Origin: Armigeres subalbatus
Taxonomy: Eukaryota; Arthropoda; Insecta; Diptera; Culicidae
Assembly: GCF_024139115.2 (NCBI RefSeq)
Contig: NC_085141.1
Coordinates: forward strand, 180,551,047 to 180,615,046
Reading direction: 5' to 3'
DNA: 64,000 nt
Part shown: piece after piece, positions 1 through 12,000 of the stretch
Layout of the letters: each line of letters opens with the position of its first letter
How positions within the stretch are numbered: position 1 is the first letter of the stretch
Translations under genes and position numbers: made by a program
The notes under the pieces: generated by a model
Database searches by the model: none
What the model was told of the DNA's origin: nothing
What the model saw: the letters and a program-made list of their open reading frames with translations, nothing else

Positions 1-960
1 TCCAGGGATCATGAAGGGAATCCACCAGAGATTTCGGAGGGAATGTTTCAGGAATTCCAACGGAAAAATTTCAAGGATTCCGACGAGAATGCACCAGGGA
101 TCCTTCACCCTCCAGGAATTTCGACGGGAATATTTCAGGAATTTGAAGGGGAATATTCCAGGGATTTCGTCGAAAACCATCCAGGAGTTCCAATATGATG
201 GTTCCAGGTATTTCATGAGCAATGTTCCAGGGATGAAGACGCATATCGTCGAAGGATTCCGAAGCAATCCGTCGAAGAACTTCGAAGCAAATAATCGAGC
301 GACTCCGAATTAATCCTTCAGTTATTTCGAAAAGAATCCTCCAGCGATCCCGAAGGGAATCCTCCAAGGATGTTGAAGCAAATCGTTGAGGGATTCCGAT
401 GCAAATCATCAAAAGATTTCGAAGCAAATCGTCGAATGGTTCCAAAAAAAAATCGTTAAGGGACTCTGAACAAAATCTACGAGAAATTCTGAAGCAAACC
501 GTCGATGTATTCCGAAACGAAACGTCGAATGATTCTGAAGCAATTCTTCGCGGGATTCCGAAGCTAATCGTTAGCCGGATTCCTTATCGTCTAGAGATCC
601 CAACGCAGATCATTTGCAAAACGTCGAGAGACTCCGAATTAAATCTTCAAAGGATTACGAAGCAAATCGTCGAAGGATTCTGATTTGTCAAGGAATTCCT
701 AAATCAATCTTGAAACGAATCTGGAGATAATCCGGAGCAAATCAACGAGAGATTCTAAGGCAAATCCTCCATGGATTTTAAAGGGTATTTTTCACAGATT
801 CCCAAGGGTATTGCTTAACAATACTGGAAAGAATCCAGTAGGAATTCTTCTGGATTACGATTGGAATACTTCGATGAATCCGAAAAGAATTCTTTAGAGA
901 TTGAAGTGAGAATTCTTCTCGGATTCTGATGAGAATCCTTCTCGGATGCTGATGGGAATC
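1..960. repeat. degenerate ~27-30 bp satellite
   Basis: The stretch is built of poorly conserved short units. On the left they read like AGGAATTCCGACGGGAATAT; from about 240 to 670 they read like CGAAGCAAATCGTCGAAGGA, recurring about every 27-30 bases. Open frames through it on both strands arise from the repeat and have no protein-like features. Similar GAATTCC-rich sequence recurs at 17690-18800 and 19140-19660. Confidence 0.7.
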
Positions 961-1067
961 TTTCTCAGAATTCAGAAACAAGGTAATTTTTCTTCCACTC
1001 ATTTCATTAAGTATGAGAGAGTGAATATGAGAGATAACTCTTTAGTCTTCAAACTAATTCATTCACA

Positions 1068-1118
1068 TATAGCATTGTATATAGCATATAGCATTGTATA
1101 TAGCACATATAGCATTGT
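1068..1118. repeat. short tandem repeat, ATAGCATTGTAT units
   Basis: Three to four imperfect copies of CATATAGCATTGTATATAG lie head to tail. It is a simple minisatellite with no sign of function. Confidence 0.6.
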
Positions 1119-1218
1119 TGAAAACTGATATCACTGCTAACTAACTTATCAAATCCTAGGGGGGGGGCTAATTTTTTTCTAGGGAGGGCTTAGCCCCCCC
1201 TAGACCCCCCTTATTTAC

Positions 1219-1304
1219 GCCAATGTGTGTAAGTGCTAATGAACACTAAGCTGCGAGGCGGCTCTGGTCCAGTGTGGGGATGTAATGCCAATAAGAAGAA
1301 GAAA
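1219..1304 (+). mobile_element. 3' fragment of Feilai-like SINE
   Basis: The sequence matches the 3' end of the tRNA-related SINE seen complete at 18821-19102 and 30875-31165, including GCTGCGAGGCGGCTCTG and the terminal AATGCCAATAAGAAGAAGAA. The tRNA-like head is missing, the usual 5' truncation. Its 3' end directly abuts the palindromic element at 1305. Confidence 0.75.
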
Positions 1305-1461
1305 TCTCGCTTAACTTTTCAAAAGGACCTAAGTAACATTTTTTTCATGAATTAATTTAAGTACTGCAATCAAAAGCTTCCATGTTGTTCTGTTGATTGC
1401 GCTATTCAAATTAATTCATGAAAAAAATGTTACTTAGGTCCTTTTGAAAAGTTAAGCGAGA
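1305..1461. mobile_element. palindromic MITE with ~55-bp arms
   Basis: Two nearly perfect inverted arms, about 1305-1359 and 1407-1461, each contain CTTTTCAAAAGGACCTAAGT or its complement. They flank about 47 bases of unrelated sequence. The single-stranded form would fold into a long hairpin. There is no coding capacity. A non-autonomous foldback element or MITE is the simplest reading. Confidence 0.8.
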
Positions 1462-1784
1462 AATGAAACATTTCTTCAAACAGATACGCAGCAACCTACG
1501 CTGTTAAGTGAATACCTCTATTGTATTTTAACTAATAACCGGCAATGTTTTTCGTAGTTTGTACAAAGATGAAATTCGAATTCGAATACAATAGGTCTGG
1601 GGGTGAGGATGGGTCAGCGCCCTCACCGACAGTCTGGAGTTCGGATAACAAAGTCGTTCAGAAAGGTCTCTTATAAACCCAGTTTTCTTGTCTTCAGTTA
1701 TATTAAATTTTTTCTACAAGCATTTTATGCAGTCGAAACAGTGACCTCAGTTCACCCCGACGACGGTACCTTTACATGCAAGTG

Positions 1785-2495
1785 ACGTGCGATGATGATG
1801 TTAGTAGCGAGTGGAAAAGGCGTATTGCAGCTGCGAATAGAACTGCTTACAGACTTCGTAATTAACTTAAGCCCCGTTGTCTGTGAACAAAGACAAAACT
1901 TGCGCTGTGTACTACTCTGATTATTTTGGTGGCTTTATACGGCCATAAAACACGGAGGCTTAAAGGAGGCTGATCGAAGAGCTTTCGGAGTATTTGAGCG
2001 TAAGGTGCTGCGGACAATACTCGGCGTTAAACAGGAGAACGGCATCTGGCGGCGTCGTATGAATCACGAGTTTTACCAGGTGTATAAGGGGCAAGTACGT
2101 CACGCCTCTAGGAAAGAGTGGGGGTTCTGAGCAGCGTAACGATCCATACAAAAAAAAAAAATGGAGTTTGTTGCCAAAAGCGAGACGAAGGGGGTTGAAA
2201 ACCGCCAGTTTTTGCGAGACATACTTTATGGATCTCCCTTAGGGCTGGATATTGTTCAGCTTATACAACACGGTAGGACTCCGGTGGGCTGGTAAGGTTG
2301 TTCGTAGTCCGGAAGAACGCCAAGCGAAGATAAGAAGGCCACGTACACGATGGATTTTTGCAGTTGAATACGACCCGAGGGCGTTCAGGGTGACTGTAAG
2401 CAATTTGGCCCGGATGGAGTCCAGTGGATAAGGATACTCCATTCGGCGTAGGCTCATCGGAAGGAGCTGTAGCCCATCAAGTATCAAGTAATAAA
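1785..2495 (+). pseudogene. non-LTR retrotransposon fragment, 3' end of RT ORF and tail
   Basis: In broken frames the plus strand encodes the C-terminal region of a LINE reverse transcriptase: EWKRRIAAANRTAYRL near 1811, then FERKVLRTILG near 1995 and [15 protein letters not shown] near 2050. The homologous minus-strand copy at 6427-8639 shows that LDIVQLIQHGR (about 2247) should follow directly. Here about 145 unrelated bases (2096-2241) with a poly(A) run near 2147-2160 interrupt it, so this copy took an insertion. Stops and frameshifts follow. The 3' end, ending ATCAAGTATCAAGTAA near 2492, matches the end of the 6427 copy and so defines the 3' terminus of the family. Confidence 0.8.
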
Positions 2496-2954
2496 AATTG
2501 GCTTCTTGGGTTAGAAACTTTGCTTTTAATAACTTCAAGCTCGTAATTGTCCCTCTCATAGTAGTTTCTAGTAGTCAGAGAATCTGGCGGAATCGGACAG
2601 ATTTTCTATCTTTGACCAGAGATCGTTCGCACTGGAAAAAACCGCAAGACAAAATATATTTTCCAATATTTTTTCCCAAACATTGTCTCATGCAAATTAT
2701 TATCTAAGCTTCATCGGGAGTCCCCTTGTCAACTGTTATTAATAAGATAACAAAAACCTGCCAATTGTTGGAGGATGTTTGTAGTAGTTTGCAAAATAAT
2801 CATTCTAAAGCATAACTGAGAGCCAAAGTATTGGCCCGACAGCCGGACCTGAAGTGTTAGTTAGCAGTTGGATGGCTTTCTATCTGGATCTTTGTAGATA
2901 ACTGTTACATTGTTTCGAATTTGCAACTTCTGTTTTGAAATCGCAATCAATAAT
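2496..2954 (+). other. presumed promoter and 5'UTR region of gene A
   Basis: No repeat or coding sequence is recognised. The stretch directly precedes the signal-peptide exon of gene A and should hold its promoter and 5'UTR. I see no convincing TATA box or initiator. Confidence 0.3.
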
Positions 2955-3018
2955 ATGTGGATTAGTGAAGTGTTGCTGCTAATTATATCAGTTGGTATTA
3001 AAAATGTGGTTGGGCAAA
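2955..3018 (+). CDS. gene A exon 1, signal peptide
   Basis: The ATG at 2955 opens MWISEVLLLIISVGIKNVVG, a typical signal peptide, and the exon ends after one base of the next codon at a GTGAGT donor (3019). The phase-1 end matches the phase-1 acceptor at 4588. It resembles exon 1 of gene B ([20 protein letters not shown]) in length, the MWI start and the KNV near the end, which supports it as the real first coding exon. Confidence 0.85.
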
Positions 3019-6000
3019 GTGAGTACATCCATAATTATGTGTTGAATGGTTGAGATAATTGGTTCTAGAGTGACAGACAAATTAGCAATGAACTTCAATT
3101 GTACAACTTTAAACGCTCATAATGATCGTATCAACAAAACGACTGCATCAATTCAAGAAGCATGGTGCTAGTAAATGACGTTGCACTGCATCGTTATGCT
3201 CTACTAATTTTTGAAAAAAATATTTACCTGTGTTTTGTAGAACTCGTGCAACAGAATTATAAGCAAAATTAGTATCAGTTCCCAAACAATAATTTAAGGT
3301 CAACATTTGAACTTCGCTAGAGCTAGTGTAAATAGAATTTCGGTATAGTCAATCATTGAACAATTTGTATATGGTCTATTATTCGGTATGTTCTAATCAA
3401 TGTCGGTGGTATGGAGAAGCAAATATTGCATGTGACATTGACTTTTTCTGATCCACACCATTTTGCCGCTTTTTAGCGAACATTGTTCAGCGATGACAAA
3501 TGAGACCCATTCTCTATCGTGTGATGTATTTATTAGCCGTTATGCTGAATGATCATTCAGTTTCATGTGGAACGTTGTACAATTCGTTGCGGTTGATGTG
3601 AAGCGCGTGCATTTAGTGATTCAGTGTTATGTCGTTGGAAGATATCTGTTGGAAGCTCTTACTATTCCCGTGGATTGCAAAGCTTGCTCATTGGAAAGGA
3701 ATATGTTTGATTTACTATAAAACTACCACTCCTTTTCCATTTATTACTCTCCCAAGTGGCTATACCTTCCCTGCTTCTACAAGTACACCCTATTTTACCT
3801 TTACTCCCTTAACAACTAGTCCTGTGACTACTCAGCCACCTCTTACTTTTAGTACAGGTACAGTCCCAACTGCAACAACATCAACAACACCAAGCACGAC
3901 ACAAAGTGTCTCATTCAGCACCATTCCAACAACTTTCCCCACATTTACGACACCAACAACATTCCGAACAACGATATCAACTGGTACTCCAATAACATTT
4001 CCTACTCCTCCAAATACTCAAACACTCACGCCACCTGTGTTGACAAGTGGCATCTTCACTGTACCGACTACTCCATCTATAGTACCTACGCTTCCAACCG
4101 GTACGTTTCCAACTCTTCCACCTACATCCACTCCAATTTCATCACTCTTCCCAACAGTTACTTTCACACCACCTGTCCCCACCAGCACTATTCCCGGCGT
4201 AACAGCCACATCGCTAAGCCCCGTTACACCAATCACAGACTACTCTCCACTGCCCACTTTCCCAACCTTTATTTCGACCTTATATCCCCCTACTATAACA
4301 AGCACGTTCCCAACCACCGTTAGTTGTGCACCTATTCCTCCAACTTGTCCTCCTTTACTTTCTACTACTACTACTGCTACTACTACAACGGCAAGTGTAA
4401 CTTCTACCCAACCTGGCATCGATCCGCGACCTGCTATCCGGCAACTTCCCAACGGTTGTCCATGTCTTGATCCACGTGAGCTTTGAGATTCAAAAACACT
4501 TATAGAATAGAATGAAGGTACCACAAGTAGGATTTTACGAAAACTTCAAGATTAGTGCATTGGTTATTCTTTGCTTCATAATTGCAGATGACGCCTGCCG
4601 TACTCCGGATGGTCAAACTGGTATCTGCATGATTTACATTAACTGTGATAGCATTGTGCGTTTATTGATGGTAAACGCGCAGCAACGAGACCCTAATATC
4701 GAAGACTACATCCTACAGAGTATTTGTGGGAACCGCCAACTCTCTCAAATGGTAAGCGATGCGTTTTATAATAGATTTTTAGAATATTGATATTTGCAGT
4801 GATCAAAATGGTCGATAGTAACAGTCATTTTGCTAATCTTGATGATGGGTTCATTCTCTTCCACTTAAAAAATATCGCATTTTGTCGATGGATCATCACT
4901 AAGGCAGAACTTTTCCGAAAATTTTAATTTTGAATAAAAGTCATATACGGTTATAAACGGTTTATGAACGGTTTCGTTAAATGATTTAGAGATCAACAAA
5001 TTTTTCGTCAAAAAGTCTTCAAAATAGAAGGATAACACTGGACGACAAATTCAGAAAAAAAGTTTGTATTCGCGATGTTCATGTGTTGCATTTGTAGTTC
5101 TCGACCTTTAACATCGACTGGTTACTGGTGTTTATTGTTTGATTGGAAAAAAACCGAGATTATTTGGTCACAAAGTAGGAAAGGGATCATCGCCTTAACG
5201 GCGTTGAAGTCACTTGCATGTTTGCATGATTGCATGGTCAGATTAGTTAAAATACTAAGTTATTACGATATCTGAATGTCACCATGAATGCTATTAAAGA
5301 AAAAATGGGCCTTTCAGGGGAAACGATAGGTAGGGATCAGTACTGCAAAAGTTCGTGATCGTCATAAAAGAGCAAAGCGTCTTTTTCTATCTCAAGCGAG
5401 CAAATGAAAGTCTCGTGGGTATTTTGATCAATTTCGCATGAAAGGCAGTCTTGAAAGCATGTTGTGCTTTGTTTTAAAGTTGAAATTTCTACATTATTTT
5501 ATTAGATATATGCAACTAGTCAATAAATTAATCATTTTCCTTTAATCCACCGAATTGAAAGTGGTAATAAACAAAAATAAAGCAGGTATTGCACACTTTT
5601 ATAACCTATTTCAATAAATATTTTTTGAGATTTTTGTAGCATGCCTTTTATCCTTCGCGTTTATATAGAAATTGGAAGAGGCAGCTATGTAAACATCGTC
5701 TGACATCTCTCATTGAAAATGAGAAATTGCAGTACTAGTAGGGATTTTAAAAACTGTTCAGCAGCATAACTAAGTACAGTCGCCTCTCCACATCTCGATA
5801 TTGAAGGGACCATCGAGATAAGAAGAGATCGAAGAATGGAAGGGAAATTGAAATAGGTACAAGACAGCCCGGTGGGATCCCTATCTCACACAATAGGTTT
5901 GTTTTGCAGCCCGTATCCCACTGACAGTTCTGTATCCTAATGGGGATCAAATGTGATGTTTGTAAACAAAACACATCTTCTTCTTCTTCTTTGGCATTAC

Positions 6001-9000
6001 ATCCCCCACTGGGACATTGCCGAATCGCAGCTTAATGTTCATTAAGCACTTCCACAGTTATTAACTGCGAGATTTCTAAGCTAAGTTACCATTTCCGCAT
6101 TCGTATATCATGAGGCTAACACGATGATACTTTTATGCCCAGGGAAGTCGATCCGAACATTGTCTAGACCAGCACCGGGAATCGAACCCAGCCACCCTCA
6201 GCATGGTCTTGCTTTGTAGCCGCGCATCTTACCGCACGGCTAAGGAGGCTAACACGGCTAACAAAACACATACTATCATGACTACACTGAGATGTTGGCT
6301 ACAAAAACATGGCGTCGTGCCACCGACCTGGTACTAGATCGAAAAAGCACGTTGCTATGAAAAACGACAACAAAACAGATTTTATCTTTTGTTTTTAATG
6401 TGTTTGTTATTGTACAAAGACGGTCTTACTTGATACTTGCTGGGCTACAGCTCTTCGATGAACCTACGGCGAATGGAGTATCCTTCTCCACTGGACTCGA
6501 TCCTGGGCCAATCGCTTCCAGTCGCCCTGAACATTGAGCGCCCTCAGGTCCTCTTCAACTGCAAAACGCCATCATGTACGCGGCCTATCACGAAGCCTGC
6601 GGCCTCTTCCGGTTTCTCTTCTAAATATTATCTTCACTTGGCGTTCTTCCGGCATACGAACAACGTGACCAGCCCACCGTAGTCTGCCGTGTTGTATAAG
6701 CTTAATAATATCCAGCCCTTTATACACCTGGTACAATTCGTGATTCATGCGATGCCGCCAGCTACCGTTCTCCTGTTTACCGCCGAGTATTGTCCGCAGC
6801 ACCTTACGCTCAAACACTCCGAAAGCTCTCCGATCACCCTCCTTCATGTTTCATGGCCGTATAAAGCCACCGGAAGGTTCAGAGTAGTATACAGCGCGAG
6901 TTTTGTTTTCGTTTGCAGACTACGAGACTTAAGCTGGTTACGAAGTCCGTAATAAGCCCTATTTGCAGCTGCAATACGCCTTTTAACCTCGCGGGTAACA
7001 TCATTCAAGGATGTTATCGATCATTTAGTAATTTGCGTTCGATCATTTAGTAGTTTGTCAATAACTCATTCCAGAGGCTAAATTACAAAATGTGTTGTAT
7101 GGTGAACTTCTAGTGTAAAGTCTTATCTACAACTCTGCCTAACAGTTCGTTGTTTGATTTTTACTAAAAACGGAGCTAAGGCGCTAATAGCAGTAACCTA
7201 TACTAAATGATTGAAATTTTGTTATTATTTAGTATGAGTTACTGTAACTAGCGCCTTAACTCCTTTATTAATGAAATTCAAACATCGATCTGTAAGGCAA
7301 AGTTGTAGTAAAACTTTCGCACTAGAGTCCACCATACAACAGATTTGGAAATTATGCCTCTGTAATGAGTTATTGACAAACTACTAAATGATCGAGCGCA
7401 GATTACTAAATGATCGATAACATCCTTGACATTATTATCGCACGTCACTAATCCAGCACCATTTCGCTGTCTCCCTCTTAAAATGCACAAAAGCCTCTTC
7501 CATGGTACGGCGATCAATCCCGATAATATCGATATCGTCCGCAAATCCCAGGAGCGTATGCGATCTTATGATAATGATGCCTCTTCTTTGCACACCAGCT
7601 CTCCTAATCGCTCCCTCGAGCGCTATATTGAACAGTAGATTCGAGAGTGCATCACCCTGCTTTAATCCAATCCAACGTTATACGAATCAGCCGTATCAGT
7701 TTCGCCGGAAAACCATGTTCAAGCATAATTTGCCATAATTCATTCAGTTTCACTGAATCGTACTCCGCCTTGAAATCAATAAACAGATGATGTGTCTGCA
7801 AGTTGTACTCCCGGAATTTATCAAGGATTTGTCTCAGGGTAAACATTTGATCCGTCGTTGATCGGCCCTCACGAAAACCTGCTTGGTGTTCGCCGACGAA
7901 GGACTCTTCAAGCGGTCTCAATCTGTTAAACGGGACATCATTTTGTACGCTGAATTAAGGAGGGTTATTCCTCGGTAATTGGCGCACTCCAGTTTGTGCC
8001 CTTTCTTAAAGAGAGGGCAAATGAGTCTTGTAGTGTTGCTTCCTGGCAGCTATTTCGGTTTTATTTGTCAGCAAATTCCCTTGTTGCTCGTTGCACATGA
8101 GGGGAGATGACGCTGTCTTTCTCCGCACGCCATTGACAGACTCATAAAACCTCCGCATATCGATCTGCTCCATTTTTTCCTGCCCCTCGCTAATCGCTTG
8201 TTCTTCATATTTTTTCTTCGTCCTGCGGTGGGTTCGTTTTTCGGCTGCTCTTGCTTCCTTGTACCGATCTCTATTCGATCGGCTACCCGACACCAACATC
8301 CGGCTTCTGGCAACGTTCTTCTCGGCTGTCACTCTCTGACACTCCACATCGAACCAACCCGTTCTGGGTCGCCTCTGTGCAGTATCTACCACTTCTCGTG
8401 CTGTTGTGCTCACCGCTCTATGGATCGACTCTCATAGATTGTTGGTGTTGTCGCTAACGTTGATTGCACTTATCCGTTCGTCGAGCTTCTGGCGGTACTC
8501 AGCCGATACTCCTTCCGCCGACAATCGCTGGATATTGTAACGCATCGTTCGCTGTGATCTTTCGTTCGATACAGTTGACAAACGTGATCGAATTTTACTG
8601 ACAACGAGGTAGTGATCAGAGTCAATGTTCGGACCAAAAACGGTCTAGTAGCCTATAAATTGGAATATATCGACATAGGGAGAGAGAGAGAATCTTGAAT
8701 GACGAGCTCGGTGGTCAAGTGGCTACCGCTTCTGCCTTATAAGCAGGAGGTCGTGGATTCCAGGCTCGTCCCTTTCCTACTTTGTATTTCTATCTTAGTT
8801 CTTTCTGTGTTTCACAAGCGGGCTTGGTAGTCATATGGCTACTGCTTCTGCCTCATACGCAGGAGGTCGTGGGTTAAATCCCAGATCCGTTCCATTCTCC
8901 TACTTTGTATCTTTCTCTTTATTTCTCATGTTCTAACAATCGCTAGAACTGGAAATGGACTTCCATACCGTTTCCATTACTATTCCTATACCTTCAACTT

Positions 9001-12000
9001 GAGTATTCTAACAGTAATCTGCTAGAATCGGAAATGAACTTATATAGCTCGTTTCCTACATCCAATTAGAAATTCCATCAGTTACCTTCTCCTATCTATC
9101 ACATTGGCAGCTCGTTAACCAAGACGGACCTCTGCCTCTCCAACCTAACCCATAAATTCCAACAAATTCCGCATGAACTCGTGGCAAGTGCAGAGGTATA
9201 TTCGGCTTGCAGTGGGCGAGTGATTGCATCATCATTTCCTTCCCCTTCCCTACATTGACTTGCATTCTGACGTGGCAGGCACCAGTATGACCTAACAAAT
9301 GAGATCACCAGTACTTGTACATTGAAGATGTGTGCTAGTCCCAAGCAAACATCTGTTGGTTCCCTGTGCAAGAATAGCTGATCTGGTCATAATGGAGTAG
9401 CAACTACGAGCAGTCAATCAAGCTCAAGCTCAAGCTCAAGCTATCTAAGTTATTTTTTTTTTTTTTTTATTCCTCTCTTTATTTGGTAGGCACTCTGTGT
9501 TACTTAACCGCTACTGTGCCGAGATCTACTGTGGCATTCTGCTGCCAGAATCCACACAGAATCTATTTTTAGATTTTCCATTATCATTATTGTTGTCGTT
9601 GCTTGTCCATCTCATCGTGAGTCCATTGTGTCCGTTTGTCCATGTCGTCTATCCAATGATCGTTGCATTTTTCGGTTGCCATTTATCCGGGTAACGTTGG
9701 AGGAATGCCTCCGAGAAGAACTAGTTGTCAGTCGCCATCAGGCAGCCGTGACGGTAAGGCGTGCACCCCAGAACGCCACCGTATGGGCTGCGGATCAGGC
9801 GACTGACGAGGGTTTGGTGGAGGGGCTGGGAATCGAACCCATGACCATTCGCTTGTAAGGCGAACGTGTAGCCAACTACGCTACGGGACCCCCCATCTTA
9901 GTTCTTTCTGTGTTTCACGTTCTACCAAAACGATTCCTACTTTCACACAAACCCAAAACCTCCCGTGGCATCTATGAGAGGTCGTAGAGTTCTCTGCATC
10001 TTTCTTAAGTAGGTGTCCAACAAATCATCCTTCCCCTTCCTCAGCATTCGCAAGGACGTGGCCAGGACAGATCTCGACTATTGGAGAATGCAATGCTTCC
10101 TTCTAAGAGATAGTGGTTAGTCCCAAATCGATATCTGTGGTAACGGATGAAAGTGATGCTACTCTCATACAATAGTCTTGGTTTGAACCACCTACGAATT
10201 TGTGCGAATTGCTCAATGCTAATGCTAATGCTAATAGAGAGAGAGAATCTTGAATAAAATATGACCAGACTACATCGAGATAGGGATGTTATCGATATGT
10301 AGAAAGCCCAAACGTATGTAGATTGAAGGGACATAGGAAGAGATATCGAGATATAGAACATCTAGATGTAGGGAGTTCGACTGTATAAAAGCATATGGAG
10401 ACGCATGGTACATTTATGCGATGATTCATCTTGTGACTAAACTTTTTATGCAAATTTCATCACACCTTTATTATTAAATAAATGAACAAGTGTGCAAGCA
10501 TTTGTATGAAACTTGTATTATGGGAAACCTGAACCTAATTGCATATTGGGAAGAACATGTTCTTTGTCAACATGTCGAATAATGCAGTCAAGAAATCATT
10601 AGAATCATGATTTCAAACAGCAGGTTCCCGGGCATCTTCTAAGCGATTTTCATAATTCTTTCACGGTTGTCTTGTGTACCTCATCTAGTTTCCTGTAGTT
10701 TGCTAATTTGTTATAACTATTTGAAATAGAAATAGTCTATTTCTAAGAATCCTCATTTTTGTTCCATTCAAATTACTTGCATTCATTCATACTCATTGCA
10801 AGAATAATCAATAAACGATACTTATTGTGAAATTTGAAATGTGCCAAGAAAATTATTTTTACAGTGCGGGATTAGAAAAAAAATATTTTGGAAATTCAAT
10901 TTTAATTCAATTGGCCTTTCCCGTCAAAACATTTTATTCGCCCAATCGATTATATAATTTATTTAAGGTTAACTTCCCAAAAGTTTTGACTCCTCTAACT
11001 ATTTTTAAATTTTAAAACAAAAAAATCCAAAACGTGCGGTTTTTCAAGCTTGGTTTAATATTCGCCCGATTTTGAACCTTCATCAGGCCAATCTTTTAGG
11101 TCGGTTCACACGTGCAGCACTTTTTCAGCTTTTGTTTTCAATTTTTTAAATAGTAAGAGGCCTAAAAATATGGGTTCTTTAGAAAGTTGACCATAAATGA
11201 GTCAAAGAATTGACTGAGACCATAACACGAGACACAATTTCTGACGGGAAATGTCAAATAAATGTATTCATACATTTGTTATATTAGAGAGAACCTGTAA
11301 TAGGGGACATTTCCATTTGCGAACCAAACGAACGTGTCCGGGAACAGCTCATTTTTCGTGACATATTACGAATAAACTTTTAAAGTCTTTGTAAATGGTG
11401 ATATTCCTCAATGGCCACTTCCAATTGCCAATTTTACATGGGTTTGCTTTCACCCACACTACCCATGCAGCATCAACCATAGTAACCCATGAGTCAGCAG
11501 ACAAAATTTGACAGCTCTATCAGTCGAACTCTAACCGTTACGGCATAAACAGTGAAGCAACTCCATTCAAAAGTGTGCGCGTTCAAAGAACGGCACCCCG
11601 CCGCGTCGAAAACGGACATCGTGCGTCACCTTGTGGACGCCGGATACACCCGTTCTACAACATCTTGACACTCCTTCTTCTTCTTCTTATTGGCATTACA
11701 TCCTCCACTGGGACATTGCCGCCTCGCAGCTTAATGTTCGCACTTCCACAGTTATTAACAGCGAGGTTTCTAAGCCAAGTTACCTTTTCTGCATTTGTAT
11801 TTAATGATACTTTTATGCCCAGGAAAATCGAGACAATTTCCAATCCAAAAATGTCCTAGACCGGCACCGGGAATCGAACCCAGCCACCCAGCATGGTCTT
11901 GGTTTATAGCCGCGCGTCTTACCGCTAGGCTAAGGAAGGCCCCACATCTTGAGCCAATTTGATAGACAACAATCAGAGCATCGAAAGAAAGCCGGGGTTC

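Larger units (their letters stand above)
8701..10235 (+). mobile_element. tRNA-headed SINE type I, split by two further SINEs
   Basis: The head folds like a tRNA: GACGAGC pairs with GCTCGTC, the anticodon arm has loop CTTATAA, and a B-box-like region GTCGTGGATTCCAGG follows. The body resumes at about 9919 and runs to the tail (GCTAAT)n at 10216-10235. It matches the uninterrupted copy at 16197-16601. The identical 20-bp target duplication AGAGAGAGAGAATCTTGAAT (8681-8700 and 10236-10255) places it inside element copy A. Confidence 0.8.
5775..10385 (-). mobile_element. TIR DNA element (copy A), split by nested insertions
   Basis: The ends are TACAGTCGCCTCTCCACATC at 5775 and its degraded complement, ending CGACTGTA, at 10385. 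Internal blocks at 5775-5976, 6272-6426, 8647-8700 and 10256-10385 align in order with the reverse complement of copy B at 19876-20813, for example the shared TTGTTGTCGTTTTTCATAGC. Between the blocks sit a SINE, a LINE (itself carrying a MITE) and a second SINE (itself carrying two more). With inserts removed it is about 540 bp and non-coding. The TA at each end suggests TA target duplication, as in Tc1/mariner-type elements. It lies within intron 2 of gene A. Confidence 0.75.

Noticed and set aside
4018..4524. Val/Gly-rich minus-strand ORFs
   Set aside because: They are the antisense of the Thr/Pro-rich frame at 3629-4486 and arise from its composition.
8701..8775. tRNA-like fold that could be a tRNA-Ile gene
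   Set aside because: The same head recurs at 16197 with a conserved 300-base non-tRNA body, hexamer tail and target duplications, so it is a SINE promoter.
9825..9893. tRNA-Val-like gene on the minus strand
   Set aside because: It is followed by a SINE body and poly(A) tail and sits inside a nested insertion.
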